From Pseudomonadota bacterium (GTDB taxonomy: Bacteria > Pseudomonadota > Alphaproteobacteria > Rhizobiales > Rhizobiaceae): 24,446 nt of DNA. Of the stretch, positions 22,303-24,446 are shown piece by piece. The notes beneath the pieces were generated by a model that did no database searches, was not told where the DNA came from, and worked only from the letters and a program-made list of their open reading frames with translations. Numbering within the stretch: the first letter of the stretch is position 1; each line of letters opens with the position of its first letter. The translations under genes and the position numbers were made by a program. The stretch spans positions 1 through 24,446 of the forward strand of contig JAEZXF010000462.1 in NCBI GenBank assembly GCA_023419995.1. Direction: 5' to 3'.

Positions 22303-23727
22303 ATGGACCCTCAACAGATCGACGGCTTCCTTCAGCATCTGAAATCAGTGGTCGGGGCCCCCAACGTCCTCACGGACGACGGCGACCTGGCGCCCTACCT
22401 CGTGGATGCCCGCCGGCGATACAGGGGTTCCACCCTCTGCGTCGTTCGTCCGGCATCCACCGGCGAGGTGTCCAAGGTTTTGGCGCTGTGCCACGAGGTC
22501 GGCGTTGCCGTGGTGCCGCAGGGCGGCAACACCGGCATGTGCGGCGGGGCCACGCCGCACGCCGACCGCAATTCCATCGTTCTCGCGCTCGGCCGGATGA
22601 ACCGCGTGCGCAGCATCGACCCCCTCAACAGCACGATCTCGGTCGATGCCGGCTGCACGCTGGCCGCGGTGCAGGCCGAGGCCGCCGCCGCGGGCCGGCT
22701 GTTCCCGATGTCGCTCGGCAGCGAGGGAAGCTGCCAGATCGGCGGCAACATCGCGACCAATGCCGGCGGCACGGCCGTGCTGCGCTACGGGCCGATGCGC
22801 GACCTCGTCCTCGGCATCGAGGCCGTCATGCCCGACGGGCGCATCGTCAACGCGATGAAGGCGTTGCGCAAGGACAACACCGGCTACGCGCTCAAGCACC
22901 TGTTCATCGGCTCGGAAGGCACGCTCGGCGTCATCACCGGCGCCGTCCTCAAGCTGTTCGCCAGGCCGGCGTCCAACGCGGTGGTGCTGGTCGGCCTCGA
23001 CGACATCGACGCGGCGCTGCACCTCCTCCACCACGTGCAGGCGCGCGCCGGCAGCCGCCTGACCAATTTCGAGGTCATCTCGCGCGGCGAGTACGAGCTG
23101 GTCATGAAGCTGCCGAAGGGCCTGCAGGACCCGCTGGCAGAGCGCCACCCGTGGGTGGCGATCGTCGAGCTGACCGACCCCGACCCGCAGGCCGCCCTCG
23201 ACGACGAGCTCGCGACCATCGTGCACGAGGCGATGGAGAACGGCACCGTCAGGGAGGCCGTGCTCGCCAACAGCGAGGCGCAGGCGGAGCTGATCTGGGA
23301 GATCCGCCACTCGGTGACGGAAGCCAACATCAATGCCGGCCTGTCCTTCTCCCACGACACCTCCGTGCCGGTCTCGCAAGTGCCAGATTTCGTCCGCGGC
23401 GTGGAATGGCGGGTGACCGAGCGCTTCCCCGCCGCCCTGCCGGTCTTCGTCGGCCATGTCGGCGACGGCAACATCCATGCCGTGGTCGTGCTGCCGCGCG
23501 ACGCGGCCGAGGCGCAGGACGTCGAGGCGACCGCCGCCGCCGTCAACGCCATCGTCGACGAGGTGGCGCTGTCCCTCGGCGGCTCGATCAGCGCCGAGCA
23601 CGGCATCGGCCGCTCGAACCGGGCGCGGCTGCGCGCCTATCTCGACCCTGCCGACCTCACGCTGATGCGGGACATCAAGGGCCTCTTCGACCCGAAGGGC
23701 CTGATGAACCCCGGCGTCCTCTTCTGA
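22303..23727 (+). CDS. FAD-linked 2-hydroxyacid oxidase/dehydrogenase (GlcD / D-lactate / D-2-hydroxyglutarate dehydrogenase family)
   Basis: 474 residues, AGGA 7 nt before the ATG. Seen: an N-terminal FAD_binding_4 domain (CVVRPASTGEVSKVLALC 46-63; VVPQGGNTGMCGG 70-82; GSCQIGGNIATNAGG 142-156; FIGSEGTLGVITGAVLKLF); then a C-terminal FAD-oxidase domain with the metal/substrate motifs GHVGDGNIH and SAEHGIGRSNRARL near the end. Known: VAO-type flavoproteins oxidising D-2-hydroxyacids to 2-oxo acids with electrons passed to a quinone, cytochrome or ETF. Divergent from iclR and 20 bp before an NAD-dependent hydroxyacid dehydrogenase, so both probably act on one 2-hydroxy/2-oxo acid pair (inference). 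Glycolate, lactate or hydroxyglutarate specificity cannot be assigned. Confidence 0.92.
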   Translation: MDPQQIDGFLQHLKSVVGAPNVLTDDGDLAPYLVDARRRYRGSTLCVVRPASTGEVSKVLALCHEVGVAVVPQGGNTGMCGGATPHADRNSIVLALGRMNRVRSIDPLNSTISVDAGCTLAAVQAEAAAAGRLFPMSLGSEGSCQIGGNIATNAGGTAVLRYGPMRDLVLGIEAVMPDGRIVNAMKALRKDNTGYALKHLFIGSEGTLGVITGAVLKLFARPASNAVVLVGLDDIDAALHLLHHVQARAGSRLTNFEVISRGEYELVMKLPKGLQDPLAERHPWVAIVELTDPDPQAALDDELATIVHEAMENGTVREAVLANSEAQAELIWEIRHSVTEANINAGLSFSHDTSVPVSQVPDFVRGVEWRVTERFPAALPVFVGHVGDGNIHAVVVLPRDAAEAQDVEATAAAVNAIVDEVALSLGGSISAEHGIGRSNRARLRAYLDPADLTLMRDIKGLFDPKGLMNPGVLF

Positions 23728-23747
23728 ACCCGATGACTGGCGAGCCC

Positions 23748-24446
23748 ATGACCAACAAAGTTGTCCTCATCCATCCGACGATCCGGCCCGTGGGCGTGGA
23801 GATTCTCGAGAAGCGCGGCCAGATCACGCTCGCCCCGGACGGCGACGAGCGCACGGTGATCGAGGCGATCAACGCCTCGGGCGCGCAGGCGGTCGTCATC
23901 CGGGTGGAATCGGCGACGCGCGCCATCTTCGAGGCGTGCCCGAGCCTGTGCCTCGTCGGCATGCATGGCGTCGGCACCGACGCGATCGACCTCGACGCGG
24001 CCACCGACACCGGCGTCCTCGTCCTCAACACGCCGTGGGTGAACTACAAGTCGACCTCCGAGCACGCCCTGGCGCTGCTGATGGCCGTGTCCAAGCGGAT
24101 CATGCCCGGGCACCGCGCCGTGCAGGAGGGCGAGTTCGTCTCGTACCGCAACACCCATCTGCCGCAGGAGCTCGAGGGCAAGACGCTGTTCGTCATCGGC
24201 GTCGGTCGCATCGGCGGCGAGATGGCGCGCAAGTGCAAGGCCGCCTTCAACATGCGCGTGCTGGGCATCGACCCGGCCTACGATGCCGCGCAGCTGGCGG
24301 AGAAGGGCGTCGAGCAGGTGACGTTCGAGGACGGCCTGGCGCAGGCCGACTTCGTCACCATCCACACCCCCCTCAACCCGACCACGCGCAAGATGATGGA
24401 CGCCCGCGCCTTCTCGCTGATGAAGCCGGGCGCGGTCTTCATCAAC
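23748..24446 (+). CDS. NAD-dependent D-2-hydroxyacid dehydrogenase (3' end outside window)
   Basis: 233 codons visible from the ATG at 23748 (an in-frame ATG at 23733 would add five residues; neither has a strong ribosome site). Seen: an N-terminal flavodoxin-like substrate-binding half; the linking segment NTPWVNYKSTSEHALALLMAVSKR (about 92-115); and the Rossmann motif VIGVGRIG with the nucleotide-binding Asp of GIDPAYD downstream; then ADFVTIHTPLNPTTRKMMD. Known: the family (phosphoglycerate, glyoxylate/hydroxypyruvate, D-lactate dehydrogenases) reduces 2-oxo acids or oxidises D-2-hydroxyacids. The catalytic Arg, Glu and His lie partly beyond the window and cannot be checked. It follows the FAD-linked oxidase by 20 bp and is probably co-transcribed. 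Confidence 0.9.
   Translation, partial: MTNKVVLIHPTIRPVGVEILEKRGQITLAPDGDERTVIEAINASGAQAVVIRVESATRAIFEACPSLCLVGMHGVGTDAIDLDAATDTGVLVLNTPWVNYKSTSEHALALLMAVSKRIMPGHRAVQEGEFVSYRNTHLPQELEGKTLFVIGVGRIGGEMARKCKAAFNMRVLGIDPAYDAAQLAEKGVEQVTFEDGLAQADFVTIHTPLNPTTRKMMDARAFSLMKPGAVFIN

Noticed and set aside
22345..23601. Minus-strand open frame of 418 codons
   Set aside because: Antisense to the FAD-linked oxidase, which has clear FAD motifs.
1..24446. tRNA, rRNA, insertion sequences, CRISPR arrays, phage genes
   Set aside because: I looked for cloverleaf-like segments, transposase motifs, spaced direct repeats and integrase genes and saw none.

Overview
The window looks like a chromosomal segment of a high-G+C alphaproteobacterium, most likely a member of the Hyphomicrobiales (Rhizobiales). 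This is judged from codon use, the density of ABC importers with GntR/IclR regulators, and protein style; no rRNA, tRNA or other taxonomic marker is present. Nearly all the sequence is coding. The few A+T-richer patches (about 6840-6890, 11000-11160, 12190-12420 and 22190-22300) coincide with promoter regions.

Left part, minus strand (1-10974): the 5' portion of a membrane-bound PQQ-dependent dehydrogenase (1-916); then a peptide-type ABC importer operon read right to left (solute-binding protein, two permeases, two ATPases; 6786 down to 1234); and upstream of it a catabolic group of an aminotransferase, an SDR protein, an alpha/beta hydrolase and an FMN-dependent 2-hydroxyacid dehydrogenase (10974 down to 6883). 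The aminotransferase frame is interrupted at codon 48 by a single in-frame TAG.

Middle and right part, plus strand (11194-21200): a divergent GntR/FCD regulator, a 578-bp gap holding a structured inverted-repeat element, then a probable operon of a zinc-dependent carbamoylase/amidohydrolase, an aldehyde dehydrogenase, a TPP-dependent enzyme and a polyamine-type ABC importer (binding protein, ATPase, two permeases). Three consecutive hairpins lie between the binding-protein gene and the ATPase gene. An IclR regulator (22039 down to 21248) then diverges from an FAD-linked 2-hydroxyacid oxidase/dehydrogenase (22303-23727) and an NAD-dependent D-2-hydroxyacid dehydrogenase cut by the window edge.

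Taken together this reads as a scavenging and catabolic island. Two importers bring in small N-containing or acyl compounds. An amidohydrolase and an aminotransferase could release amino and then 2-oxo acids. FMN and FAD hydroxyacid dehydrogenases feed the same 2-oxo acid pool, and a TPP enzyme plus an aldehyde dehydrogenase would take 2-oxo acid to aldehyde to acid, as in mandelate or Ehrlich-type routes. The substrate cannot be read from the sequence. The most useful new signal is a composite motif, AATGCC-N12-CGGTATRCAATAT, found with identical spacing in the peptide-importer promoter and in the gntR/aminotransferase intergenic region. Its 11-bp core recurs inside the second importer operon, suggesting one GntR regulon across both halves.
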